Source: a virus
Strand: one strand, 5' to 3'
Length of the DNA stretch: 21,708 bases
Virus record (IMG/VR): IMGVR_UViG_3300028027_000267
Span: 1 to 21,708 of that record
Made by a program: the position numbers and the translations under genes. The notes beneath the pieces are model-generated. The model worked only from the letters and a program-made list of their open reading frames with translations. It had not been told where the DNA came from and did not search any database. Below are positions 14,939-21,707 of the stretch, piece by piece (within the stretch, counting starts at the first letter, position 1; each line of letters opens with the position of its first letter).

Positions 14939-15111
14939 TGGAAAGAAAACCATTTAATTTTAAAGAAGAAGTTTCAGATGTTACACTTACCGTAAAAACT
15001 CTTGCTCCTACAAAGTGGATCTTAATAGATAGAGAGACTGGTCAGATGTATCAAGGAAACAAAAACGGTTACTGGGATAAATTAAAAATAGTAGAAAGAG
15101 AAAACATATAA
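14938..15111 (+). CDS. Hypothetical 57-residue protein
   Basis: A short open frame with ATG at 14938 overlapping the RuvC-like stop by one base (TAATG) and its own TAA overlapping the next ATG by one base. This double coupling and exact fit between two genes argue that it is real. The sequence has an N-terminal charged helix (MERKPFNFKEE), then 'TLAPTKWILIDRETGQMYQG' and 'NKNGYWDKLK', probably a small beta domain. No cysteines, membrane segment or catalytic motif. The family is not recognised. Confidence 0.6.
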   Translation: MERKPFNFKEEVSDVTLTVKTLAPTKWILIDRETGQMYQGNKNGYWDKLKIVERENI

Positions 15112-15755
15112 TGCCAGAGTTAAATGCAAACATACCACCAATAAACTGTTATGTAAGAGGAAACTATTTAAGAAACCATCTAGATAGTCATGATAAATAT
15201 TTTGAATGTGTCGTTTTTGGTGTTTCAAGTTTAAAGTCTAGAAGCCCATTGTTTCACATTATGATGCCAGATGGTGGGCTTTGGTGGAGACTTCCAATTT
15301 CTGCATTCTGTACTGAGCCAGGAATACCAGAAGTTGATCTTCATAATTTAGTTTTATGGAATTCCTTTAGTCATCATATATCTGTAACTCAATTTGAAAA
15401 CCTAACAAACCTTCGAATGTCGTATATCGACAGAACTAAAACAATGCACAAGGGGACATACCTATTTACCTTAGATTGGCATAACCCAGATACAAATGTT
15501 TTAGATGATGGATACTCGGAAAGTCCCGCAGATCACAAGTGTGGTCATGTTATTCAGAGAGATGATGGAAACTTTGCTATCCAGCCTAACAATAGGGTCC
15601 GTGTCTATGAACCATCATTTACCCTTGAAAAAGAATACCTAATAGATAGAATAATTAATGAAAGAAAATATGATGTTGAAAATCAAGATAAGTGGATAAT
15701 GGAAAACTCTGATAGATTTAATTATGACATTAATGAAAAACAGGTTGACAAATAA
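15111..15755 (+). CDS. Conserved phage protein of unknown function
   Basis: A 214-residue soluble protein. It is rich in Trp, His, Pro and Asp with short motifs such as 'MMPDGGLWWRLPISAF', 'LVLWNSFSHHISVTQF', 'KGTYLFTLDWHNPD' and 'NNRVRVYEPSFT'. The aromatic/His-rich strands suggest a beta-structured domain, possibly metal-binding, but no known active site can be assigned. I have seen similar sequences in other aquatic phages without function. The last third is a charged helix. The start overlaps the previous stop by one base. It lies between the recombination and packaging modules, so a role in DNA metabolism or virion assembly is equally possible. Confidence 0.5.
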   Translation: MPELNANIPPINCYVRGNYLRNHLDSHDKYFECVVFGVSSLKSRSPLFHIMMPDGGLWWRLPISAFCTEPGIPEVDLHNLVLWNSFSHHISVTQFENLTNLRMSYIDRTKTMHKGTYLFTLDWHNPDTNVLDDGYSESPADHKCGHVIQRDDGNFAIQPNNRVRVYEPSFTLEKEYLIDRIINERKYDVENQDKWIMENSDRFNYDINEKQVDK

Positions 15756-15773
15756 CACTATGGCTGCTAAACT
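15745..15773 (+). promoter_or_regulatory. Possible sigma70 promoter at the head of the packaging module
   Basis: TTGACA (15745-15750), a 17-base spacer and TGcTAAACT (TAAACT at 15768-15773) overlap the start of the HTH gene at 15760. Transcription would begin near 15780, downstream of that ATG, so it would serve the membrane-protein, DUF3310 and terminase genes rather than the HTH gene itself. The -10 nonamer equals that of the SSB promoter. Confidence 0.4.
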
Positions 15774-15915
15774 ATATACAAGTGAGGCTTGGCTTCGTAA
15801 GAGATTTCTTATGGATAAAAAGACTCCACAAGACATTGCAAAAGAGTGCGGCACAAGCGTCGAAACTATCTATGTATATCTTGCTAAATTTGGACTAAGG
15901 AAATCAAAGCGATGA
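15760..15915 (+). CDS. Small helix-turn-helix protein
   Basis: A 51-residue protein, start taken at the ATG at 15760, four bases after the previous stop; the frame is open further upstream (15724, 15733), but those starts lie inside the preceding gene. The body 'WLRKRFLMDKKTPQDIAKEC' and 'TSVETIYVYLAKFGLRKSK' is a classic HTH (turn around residues 28-33) with a basic tail, so it likely binds DNA as a regulator or sigma-like accessory. It overlaps the next ATG (ATGA). Short single-HTH proteins of this kind are common in phages. No specific operator could be identified. Confidence 0.6.
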   Translation: MAAKLYTSEAWLRKRFLMDKKTPQDIAKECGTSVETIYVYLAKFGLRKSKR

Positions 15916-16034
15916 AAAAGTTTGAAAAGATTTTAATAGCCACAGCCGTTATAGGTATGGTAGGATTTTCATTTGCTATTTCTACACTAAAGGTTTTACC
16001 AGAAGCATTTGATTGGGAGGAAGATGATGAGTGA
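15912..16034 (+). CDS. 40-residue single-pass membrane protein
   Basis: An open frame starting in the ATGA overlap with the HTH gene and ending eight bases inside the next. The basic N-terminus (MKKFEK) precedes a hydrophobic stretch at residues 7-28 ('ILIATAVIGMVGFSFAIS'), followed by a Pro and an acidic tail 'WEEDDE'. The layout suggests one transmembrane helix, N-in, with the acidic tail outside or periplasmic. Candidate roles are a holin-like or membrane-anchoring phage protein, but 40 residues is short for a holin and no lysis gene is nearby. Coupling at both ends supports its being translated. Confidence 0.55.
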   Translation: MKKFEKILIATAVIGMVGFSFAISTLKVLPEAFDWEEDDE

Positions 16035-16269
16035 AAATCTGACAATTACAGTTGATCAAGTAAACCACCCACAACATTACACAACAGACCCATCTGGAGT
16101 TGAGTGCATACAAATTACTCGTCATCGTAATTTCAATATTGGCAATGCTTTTAAGTATCTCTGGAGAGCAGGACTTAAAGATGAATCCAAAACTATTCAA
16201 GATCTTGAAAAGGCAATATTTTATATAAAAGATGAGATTAATAGACTAGAGGGTAAGTATGTCAACTGA
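16027..16269 (+). CDS. DUF3310 family protein
   Basis: An 80-residue protein matching the DUF3310 pattern: 'VNHPQHYTTDPSGVECIQI', 'FNIGNAFKYLWRAGLKD', 'TIQDLEKAIFYIKDEI'. The family is widespread in phages and is sometimes annotated as a nucleotide kinase-like protein, but its biochemistry is not established. Start chosen at the ATG at 16027, seven bases after GGGAGG (16015-16020), rather than the adjacent ATG at 16024. It overlaps the membrane protein gene by eight bases and TerS by 11 bases. The His/Gln-rich N-terminus and the two helices are the conserved parts. Confidence 0.85.
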   Translation: MSENLTITVDQVNHPQHYTTDPSGVECIQITRHRNFNIGNAFKYLWRAGLKDESKTIQDLEKAIFYIKDEINRLEGKYVN

Positions 16270-16795
16270 AGAAGAGTTAATTAAGCATCTTGATGTTATG
16301 AATGATGTTGTTGGAGAATACCTAAAAGGTAGTGATCCAACTCAAATTTCAAAAGAGTTAGCAATTCCAAGAACTAGAGTTGTTGCATATATTGATGAGT
16401 GGAAAGAAAAAACTTCTAATAATACAGCAATTCGTGCACGTGCCAAGGATGCACTTGCTGGTGCAGATGCACACTACAGTAAACTTATTTTAAAATCATA
16501 TGAAGTTATTGATGAAGCATCTATGACTAATAATCTTAGTGCTAAGACCTCAGCAATTAAACTTGTTATGGACATTGAGTCTAAAAGAATTGACATGCTT
16601 CAAAAAGCAGGACTTCTTGAGAACAAAGAACTTGCAGAGGAAATGGTTGAGATTGAAAAAAGACAAGAGGTTCTTGTTGGAATTCTTCGTGATATTGCAT
16701 CATCTCATCCAGAAATACGTGACCTAATTATGCATAGGCTTTCTGCTATTGCAAAAGATGGAGAAGTGATTACAGTTGTCCACGATGTTCAATGA
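16259..16795 (+). CDS. Putative terminase small subunit
   Basis: A 178-residue protein immediately before the large terminase. The N-terminal region at about residues 22-50 ('LKGSDPTQISKELAIPRTRVVAYIDEW') is a helix-turn-helix, as expected for TerS recognition of the phage packaging site. The central residues (about 100-150) form a charged, helical coiled coil suited to ring oligomerisation. The C-terminal part ends in a short beta-like segment. The assignment rests on HTH plus coiled-coil layout and position; TerS proteins diverge too much to recognise by sequence alone. Confidence 0.6.
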   Translation: MSTEEELIKHLDVMNDVVGEYLKGSDPTQISKELAIPRTRVVAYIDEWKEKTSNNTAIRARAKDALAGADAHYSKLILKSYEVIDEASMTNNLSAKTSAIKLVMDIESKRIDMLQKAGLLENKELAEEMVEIEKRQEVLVGILRDIASSHPEIRDLIMHRLSAIAKDGEVITVVHDVQ

Positions 16796-18563
16796 GTTTT
16801 TAGAAGTATTAAAAAACAATAACTTTGAAGAAATGCCTGTAGACGCTAAAACATTTGTTGAAGGCGAAGAGTACTTGGCACAACCACCACTGTCTGATGT
16901 TCAGTATGACATTGTTGAGGCAATGAGCCAGATATATAGAATTGAAGATGTTATAGATATACTTGGGCCAGAAAAAGGAACAAAATATTATAAAAAATAT
17001 ACAAAGAACGAAATTATCTTACAACTTGGCAAGGGATCTGGAAAAGACTTTACATCTACAGTAGCATGTGCATATATTGTATACAAACTTCTGTGCTTAA
17101 AAGATCCAGCAAGATACTTTGGAAAGCCTTCTGGAGATGCTATTGACATTATTAACGTTGCTATCAACGCCCAGCAAGCAAAAAATGTTTTCTTTAAAGG
17201 TTTTAAAACCAAGATTGAAAAATCTGAATGGTTTGCAGGAAAGTATAATGCAAAAGCCGAAAGCATTGAATTTGATAAAGGTATTACGGTTTATTCTGGA
17301 CACTCAGAACGTGAATCACATGAAGGACTTAACCTTATATTAGCAGTACTTGATGAGATTTCTGGTTTTGCAAATGAAGTTGGTACTGGTAATGACCAAG
17401 GAAAGACTGCCGATAACATATACAAAGCATTTCGTGCTTCTGTAGACTCTCGCTTTCCTGATCTTGGCAAGGTTGCACTACTTTCATTTCCACGTTTTCC
17501 AGGGGACTTCATTTCACAAAAATATGAATCAGCAATTATGGAAAAAGAAGTCATAACATATAGTCATAAATTTATAATGAACCCAGATTTTCCAGATGAT
17601 CTTGAAGGCAACTATTTAGAAATTTCCTGGGATGAAGATCAAATCACATCTTACAAGTATCCAGGAGTATTTGCACTAAAGAGACCTACATGGGTAGTAA
17701 ACCCTACTCGTAAGATAGATGATTTTAGACTTGCATTCTTTACAGATATGGGTGACGCTATGCAACGCTTTGCCTGTGTACCAACCTTTGCTTCTGATGC
17801 GTTCTTTAAACAAAAAGATAAACTTGAAAAATGTATGACACTTAGAAATCCAATTGATAATAGTAAAAGGTTTGATGAATCATTTAAACCAGATCCAGAC
17901 AAAGTATATTTTGTTCACGCTGACCTTGCACAAAAACACGATAAGTGTGCTGTTGCAATTGCACATGTTGATAAATGGGTTAACTTACAGGTTGTTAAAG
18001 ACTACGAACAGGTTGCCCCTATAATTATTGTAGATGCTGTTGTATGGTGGGAGCCAAAGGTTGAAGGTCCAGTAAATCTTTCAGATGTAAAACAATGGAT
18101 TCAAAATCTTCGTAGACAAGGTTTTAATATTGGAATGGTTACATTTGACCGCTGGCAATCTTTTGATATTCAGCAAGAACTGCAGTCTGTAGGAATAAGA
18201 ACTGATACTGTTTCTGTTGGTAAAAAACATTACGAAGATCTTGCAATGATGATTTATGAGGAGCGTGTTGCTATGCCGTATATACCTTTGCTACTTGATG
18301 AAATGTCTGAACTTAAAATTATTAATGACAAAAAAGTAGATCACCCACGTAAAAAATCTAAAGACTTGTCAGATGCTGTAACAGGTGCGGTATTTGGTGC
18401 ACTCTCCCATACTCCGAAGAATCCTAATATAGAGATAGATATTCATACTTGGTCTACCTCTGCAACTCGATTTGCAAGGGAACAGCAAGATATGGTAGAA
18501 TTAGAACCTAAGCCAATGACGGACGATGTTCGTGATTACTTAGACAGATTAAACTTACTATAA
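16776..18563 (+). CDS. terL: Terminase large subunit
   Basis: A 595-residue packaging motor and nuclease. The ATPase has Walker A 'GKGSGKD' (residues 85-91), a long helical linker, and Walker B 'LILAVLDEISGF' with D193-E194. The RNase H-type nuclease domain shows D383 in 'FVHADLAQKHDK', D458 in 'VTFDRWQS', and D530/D533 in 'SKDLSDAVTGA', the expected metal acids. Start: TTG at 16776, nine bases after GAGAAG (16761-16766); an ATG at 16785 would remove three residues and sit 18 bases from that site. It overlaps TerS by 20 (or 11) bases. The gene ends 42 bases before the secreted-protein gene, with no clear terminator between. Confidence 0.93.
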   Translation: MSTMFNEFLEVLKNNNFEEMPVDAKTFVEGEEYLAQPPLSDVQYDIVEAMSQIYRIEDVIDILGPEKGTKYYKKYTKNEIILQLGKGSGKDFTSTVACAYIVYKLLCLKDPARYFGKPSGDAIDIINVAINAQQAKNVFFKGFKTKIEKSEWFAGKYNAKAESIEFDKGITVYSGHSERESHEGLNLILAVLDEISGFANEVGTGNDQGKTADNIYKAFRASVDSRFPDLGKVALLSFPRFPGDFISQKYESAIMEKEVITYSHKFIMNPDFPDDLEGNYLEISWDEDQITSYKYPGVFALKRPTWVVNPTRKIDDFRLAFFTDMGDAMQRFACVPTFASDAFFKQKDKLEKCMTLRNPIDNSKRFDESFKPDPDKVYFVHADLAQKHDKCAVAIAHVDKWVNLQVVKDYEQVAPIIIVDAVVWWEPKVEGPVNLSDVKQWIQNLRRQGFNIGMVTFDRWQSFDIQQELQSVGIRTDTVSVGKKHYEDLAMMIYEERVAMPYIPLLLDEMSELKIINDKKVDHPRKKSKDLSDAVTGAVFGALSHTPKNPNIEIDIHTWSTSATRFAREQQDMVELEPKPMTDDVRDYLDRLNLL

Positions 18564-18567
18564 GAAT

Positions 18568-18585
18568 TCTGATTAAATAATCAGA
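18568..18585 (+). repeat. Short inverted repeat after terL
   Basis: TCTGATT and AATCAGA flank a four-base loop (AAAT), a 7-bp AT-rich stem just downstream of terL. No T-run follows, so it is not a typical terminator. It could be an RNA processing site or an operator; chance is also possible in AT-rich DNA. Confidence 0.35.
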
Positions 18586-18605
18586 TATACAAAACAAGGA
18601 GAAAG

Positions 18606-20333
18606 ATGAATTCATTTAAGAAAATCGCATTAGTCACGGCTGCAGCCATGTCTTTTGCAACCCTTTCTGCCATGCCGTCACAGGCTGCCGTAAACGCAGA
18701 CACAATCTCAATTGATACAGCGTCAGATGCTGTATTTACTGGAGAGTCTGCAACAGCAGTAGTAACTGTTTCGTTCTTGGCACAGTCAACATCAGATACA
18801 GTCACTGTGACTTCATCTGTTACTAGTCTTCCTGTAGGGTCTGCATCACTTGCAACACTCTCAGTACAGGAAACATCTAGTGCAGTTGTAGCGCTTGGCT
18901 CTGGTAATTATTCTGCTGATATTGCTTCTACAGCAAACACAGCAACTTATGTAACTGCAAAGATCAAGGCTACAGTAGATGCTCCAAGCATTGCTGGTAC
19001 TTATGTATATAAGTTTACGCCTTCATTGAAGACAGGCTCAACTGGGTTTGTAAACTCAGCAGCGGTAGTATGGACAGTTGTCGTGACTGCCCCAGATACT
19101 AAGGCTTCAGCAGGAACATCAACATCCATTATTAATAAGGGTGAGACAATTTCAGCAACAGCAGATGTAGAAGTATTTGCTCCAAAGGCAACCGCTTCTG
19201 ATGCAGTAGCAGTTATTGTTGTAAATCAGAAGAACGCAGCAGGCGCATCGGCATCTGAGTCAATGACAGCAATTGTCTCAGGTTCAGGCTTGATCGGAAC
19301 TGGTTCAAATCATGCAACAATTACTGCACAGGGTCGTGCACTTACAGTTGCTAATGGTCAGTACATTGGTGTGTTTTCGGACAACACTTCAGGAGTAGGA
19401 ACTGTAACAATTACATCAGCATCAGGAGTAATCCTTGCTGTTGAGAAGATTACATTTTACGGAGATGTTGCATCTATTACAACAACAACAGTTAAGTCTG
19501 CTCTTGCAGTAGGATCAAACTCTGAAGCAGTCGTTGCAGTTGCATACGATGCAGCAGGAATTCCTGTTGGAAATGGTACGCTCTATGTGATTTCTGATTC
19601 AGCATCAGTAGTTAGCAATGCTTATACACCAGTCACAATTGTTGACGGTGTAGCAAAGGCTACTCTTACAGGTGTAGCAACAGGAACAGCAGGTATTAAG
19701 GTGTCTACGGGATCAACAGCCACAGCAACTGGAGCGGTAGTTTCAAACACTGCATCTGTACGTGTTGAAGGATCTGTTGCATCAATCAAGATTGCTTTTG
19801 ATAAAGATGTATACGCTGCTGGCGAACTAGCAACAATTACAGTAACTCCTGTAGATGCTAAGGGACTTGTACTTTCAGGCAAGACACATGCTAATCTATT
19901 TGCAACAGGTGGACTTGTTTCATCATATGCATTTGGTGCAGCAAGTGACTCACTTACAGCAGTATCAGTAACAACAGATGTTAATGGCGTTAAGACTTAT
20001 AAGGTCTATATGCCACTTACAGATGTTGCTATTAAGGTAACCGCTAAGGGTGGAGCATCACTTCCAATTGCTTCTCAGGTAGAGGTATCTGCTACAGCAA
20101 ATGTTGTAACAGGTTCTGCTACAACTAATGCTACGCTAAACGCACTAATTGCACAGGTAAATGCTATCCAAACAATGTTTGAGGCAGTAAAGGCTGAAGC
20201 AATTGCTGCTAAGGCTGCTGCTGATGCAAAGGCTATTGCTGACCGTGCTGCTTATGTAAAGCAGTACAATGCACTTGCTACAAAGTGGAATAAGAAGAAT
20301 CCAAAGGCTAAGGTAGCACTTCTAAAGAAGTAA
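18606..20333 (+). CDS. Exported Ig-like surface protein (S-layer-type)
   Basis: A 575-residue protein with a clear Sec signal peptide: basic n-region (SFKK), hydrophobic h-region (IALVTAAAMSFATLSA) and cleavage near 'SQA|AV' (residues 25-29). The mature part is Ala/Thr/Val/Ser-rich, with several Ig-like/Big-type beta domains, no Cys and few Trp. The last about 60 residues are an Ala-rich coiled-coil-like helix ('AEAIAAKAAADAKAIADRAA') and a Lys-rich tail 'KKNPKAKVALLKK'. Such proteins form or coat cell surfaces in Actinobacteria. A strong ribosome site (AAGGAG at 18596-18601) precedes it and a terminator follows. It uses more AAG and more GC than neighbours, which may mean host origin or high expression. 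Virion protein, host-surface mimic, or exclusion factor are all possible. Confidence 0.7.
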   Translation: MNSFKKIALVTAAAMSFATLSAMPSQAAVNADTISIDTASDAVFTGESATAVVTVSFLAQSTSDTVTVTSSVTSLPVGSASLATLSVQETSSAVVALGSGNYSADIASTANTATYVTAKIKATVDAPSIAGTYVYKFTPSLKTGSTGFVNSAAVVWTVVVTAPDTKASAGTSTSIINKGETISATADVEVFAPKATASDAVAVIVVNQKNAAGASASESMTAIVSGSGLIGTGSNHATITAQGRALTVANGQYIGVFSDNTSGVGTVTITSASGVILAVEKITFYGDVASITTTTVKSALAVGSNSEAVVAVAYDAAGIPVGNGTLYVISDSASVVSNAYTPVTIVDGVAKATLTGVATGTAGIKVSTGSTATATGAVVSNTASVRVEGSVASIKIAFDKDVYAAGELATITVTPVDAKGLVLSGKTHANLFATGGLVSSYAFGAASDSLTAVSVTTDVNGVKTYKVYMPLTDVAIKVTAKGGASLPIASQVEVSATANVVTGSATTNATLNALIAQVNAIQTMFEAVKAEAIAAKAAADAKAIADRAAYVKQYNALATKWNKKNPKAKVALLKK

Positions 20334-20348
20334 CCTAATCCAGCAATC

Positions 20349-20379
20349 AGGGGGCTAACCAAGTGTTAGCCCTCTTTTT
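20349..20379 (+). terminator. Rho-independent terminator
   Basis: An 11-bp stem (left arm 20349-20359, right arm 20365-20375, one G·T pair) closes a five-base loop (CAAGT) and runs into T75-T79. It is strong and lies 16 bases after the exported-protein stop. Confidence 0.88.
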
Positions 20380-20391
20380 GTTTCTATAAAA

Positions 20392-20400
20392 TGATATAAT
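20392..20400 (+). promoter_or_regulatory. Extended -10 promoter for the PA14-protein gene
   Basis: TGATATAAT is a perfect extended -10 (TGn plus TATAAT at 20395-20400), right after the terminator. No good -35 is present at 16-18 bases, which an extended -10 can tolerate. Transcription would begin near 20407, giving a leader of about 38 bases to the ATT start. Confidence 0.55.
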
Positions 20401-20432
20401 AGGCTTAATAGTCATATCACCACTACGACTAT

Positions 20433-20447
20433 AAGGAGTTAAATATT
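20433..20447 (+). promoter_or_regulatory. Ribosome binding site with an ATT start codon
   Basis: AAGGAG (20433-20438), then six bases, then ATT (20445-20447), then AAA AAG TTA TTG AGA in frame. From ATT the protein begins MKKLLRVALV, with a proper basic signal-peptide n-region. The next in-frame start, TTG at 20457, lies 18 bases from the Shine-Dalgarno and loses KK. Confidence 0.6.
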
Positions 20448-21707
20448 AAAAAGTTATTGAGAGTAGCATTGGTCTTATCGCTTGCTCTACTTCCCCTGCT
20501 TTTAATAATTGATAAAGCCCACGCAGCAGAAGGTTTGACTGCTCAGGTTTATAATGTGCTGGGACAAAATGCTTCTCCCTACATACCCCAAGGAGCCTCT
20601 CCAGTAGTCACTGCTAATGTACCCAACATTGACTTTCAGTGGGGTCTTGGCAGTGTCTTAGGTGGACCATCAGAGGATGTTATCGTACGATTTACTGGGT
20701 CAATTAGAAGCGATTCTACTCAAGACATATCATTTTTAGCAACAGCAGATGACGGCACAAAACTATACATTGATGGAGTTTTAGTAGCAAATGACTGGGT
20801 TGACAAAGGTGGCGGAGGAACTACAACTGATCCAATATCTTTTACAGCGGGAGTACCTAAAACAATAGAATTAATGTATTATGAAAATGGCGGGGGAGCA
20901 AATGTAAAACTTTACTGGAATCAATCTGGATCAATGCAGATCATCCCAGCAGAAGCATTTACATCACAAGCAGCACCAGTAGTAAAAACAATAGGACCTC
21001 CAAGAAATTTAACAATAATTAGTGGAGAAACCTCAACAATATTAAACTGGGAAGCACCCGACACTGGTAACACACAACCAGAAAGATATGCAATAAGTTT
21101 TAATTGTTCTGGATGTAATGGTTGGGGAATTGCTACTGGAAATGTTGGCGGACCAAATTCTTTAAATACAACAATTACAATTGATCATTCCTTGCTAAAT
21201 GGACTTATGCCAGCAGGAACCATCTGGTCATTTCATATCAGATCCGACAATGATACATTTGCTCTTTACTCTGAAAATTCAAATGTTGTTACTGGTTCTA
21301 CATATGTAGCACCTGCTCCAGAACCTTCACCTTCTCCTACACCCAGTCCCTCTGAAACAACAACTGTAACAACACCAACACCTGAAACAACAACTGTAAC
21401 ATCTCCTACGCCTGAAACAACAACAGTAACAACGCCTTCGCCCAGCGAAACATCAACAGTGACAACGCCAACTGGACCAACTGAACAAGAAATTGCAGCA
21501 ACAACTGCAGCGCAAGCAGCGGCACAAGCAGCAGAAGCAGCAAGAATACAGGCAGAGACAGCAGCATTGATTGCAGCCCAGGCAGCAGCAGCCCAAGCGG
21601 AGGCTGAAAGAATTGCAGCACTTCAAGCAGCACAAGAAGCAGAAAGAATTAAAGCAGGGGAAGTAGAGCAAGCGATAAGACCAATGCTACTCTCAATAAC
21701 TTTTTAA
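20445..21707 (+). CDS. Exported PA14-domain protein with Fn3-like domain and Pro/Thr linker
   Basis: A 420-residue protein when started at ATT 20445 (416 from TTG 20457). It has a Sec signal peptide (MKKLLR, hydrophobic core, cleavage near 'AHA|AEG', residues 25-29). Next comes a PA14-type domain (about residues 28-178) with 'ISFLATADDGTKLYIDGVLV' and 'IELMYYENGGGANVKLYW', a carbohydrate-binding or adhesive fold. A fibronectin-III-like domain follows (about 185-285, 'PPRNLTIISG...ILNWEAPDTG'), then a Pro/Ser/Thr linker (about 288-345) with ten-residue repeats, and an Ala/Glu-rich coiled-coil tail. No sorting motif or membrane anchor is seen. Likely secreted or cell-surface-attached, perhaps glycan-binding. 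The stop TAA at 21705-21707 is followed by T, so the next gene probably starts at an overlapping ATG. Confidence 0.75.
   Translation: MKKLLRVALVLSLALLPLLLIIDKAHAAEGLTAQVYNVLGQNASPYIPQGASPVVTANVPNIDFQWGLGSVLGGPSEDVIVRFTGSIRSDSTQDISFLATADDGTKLYIDGVLVANDWVDKGGGGTTTDPISFTAGVPKTIELMYYENGGGANVKLYWNQSGSMQIIPAEAFTSQAAPVVKTIGPPRNLTIISGETSTILNWEAPDTGNTQPERYAISFNCSGCNGWGIATGNVGGPNSLNTTITIDHSLLNGLMPAGTIWSFHIRSDNDTFALYSENSNVVTGSTYVAPAPEPSPSPTPSPSETTTVTTPTPETTTVTSPTPETTTVTTPSPSETSTVTTPTGPTEQEIAATTAAQAAAQAAEAARIQAETAALIAAQAAAAQAEAERIAALQAAQEAERIKAGEVEQAIRPMLLSITF
21351..21473 (+). repeat. Tandem 30-base repeats encoding a Thr-rich linker
   Basis: Four units (21351-21380, 21381-21410, 21411-21440, and a longer 33-base unit 21441-21473) encode '[SP]ETTTVT[TS]P[TS]' variants. 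The copies differ mostly at third positions but remain in frame. The Pro/Thr composition suits an extended, possibly glycosylated stalk between the Fn3-like domain and the coiled-coil tail. Confidence 0.8.

Noticed and set aside
18568-18585. Hairpin after terL as a terminator
   Set aside because: The stem is short and AT-rich and no T-run follows.
21406-21671. Leu- or Cys-rich minus-strand frames at the end
   Set aside because: They are antisense of the Ala/Thr-rich repeats and Ala coiled coil; the Leu/Cys bias is a by-product of the complementary codons.
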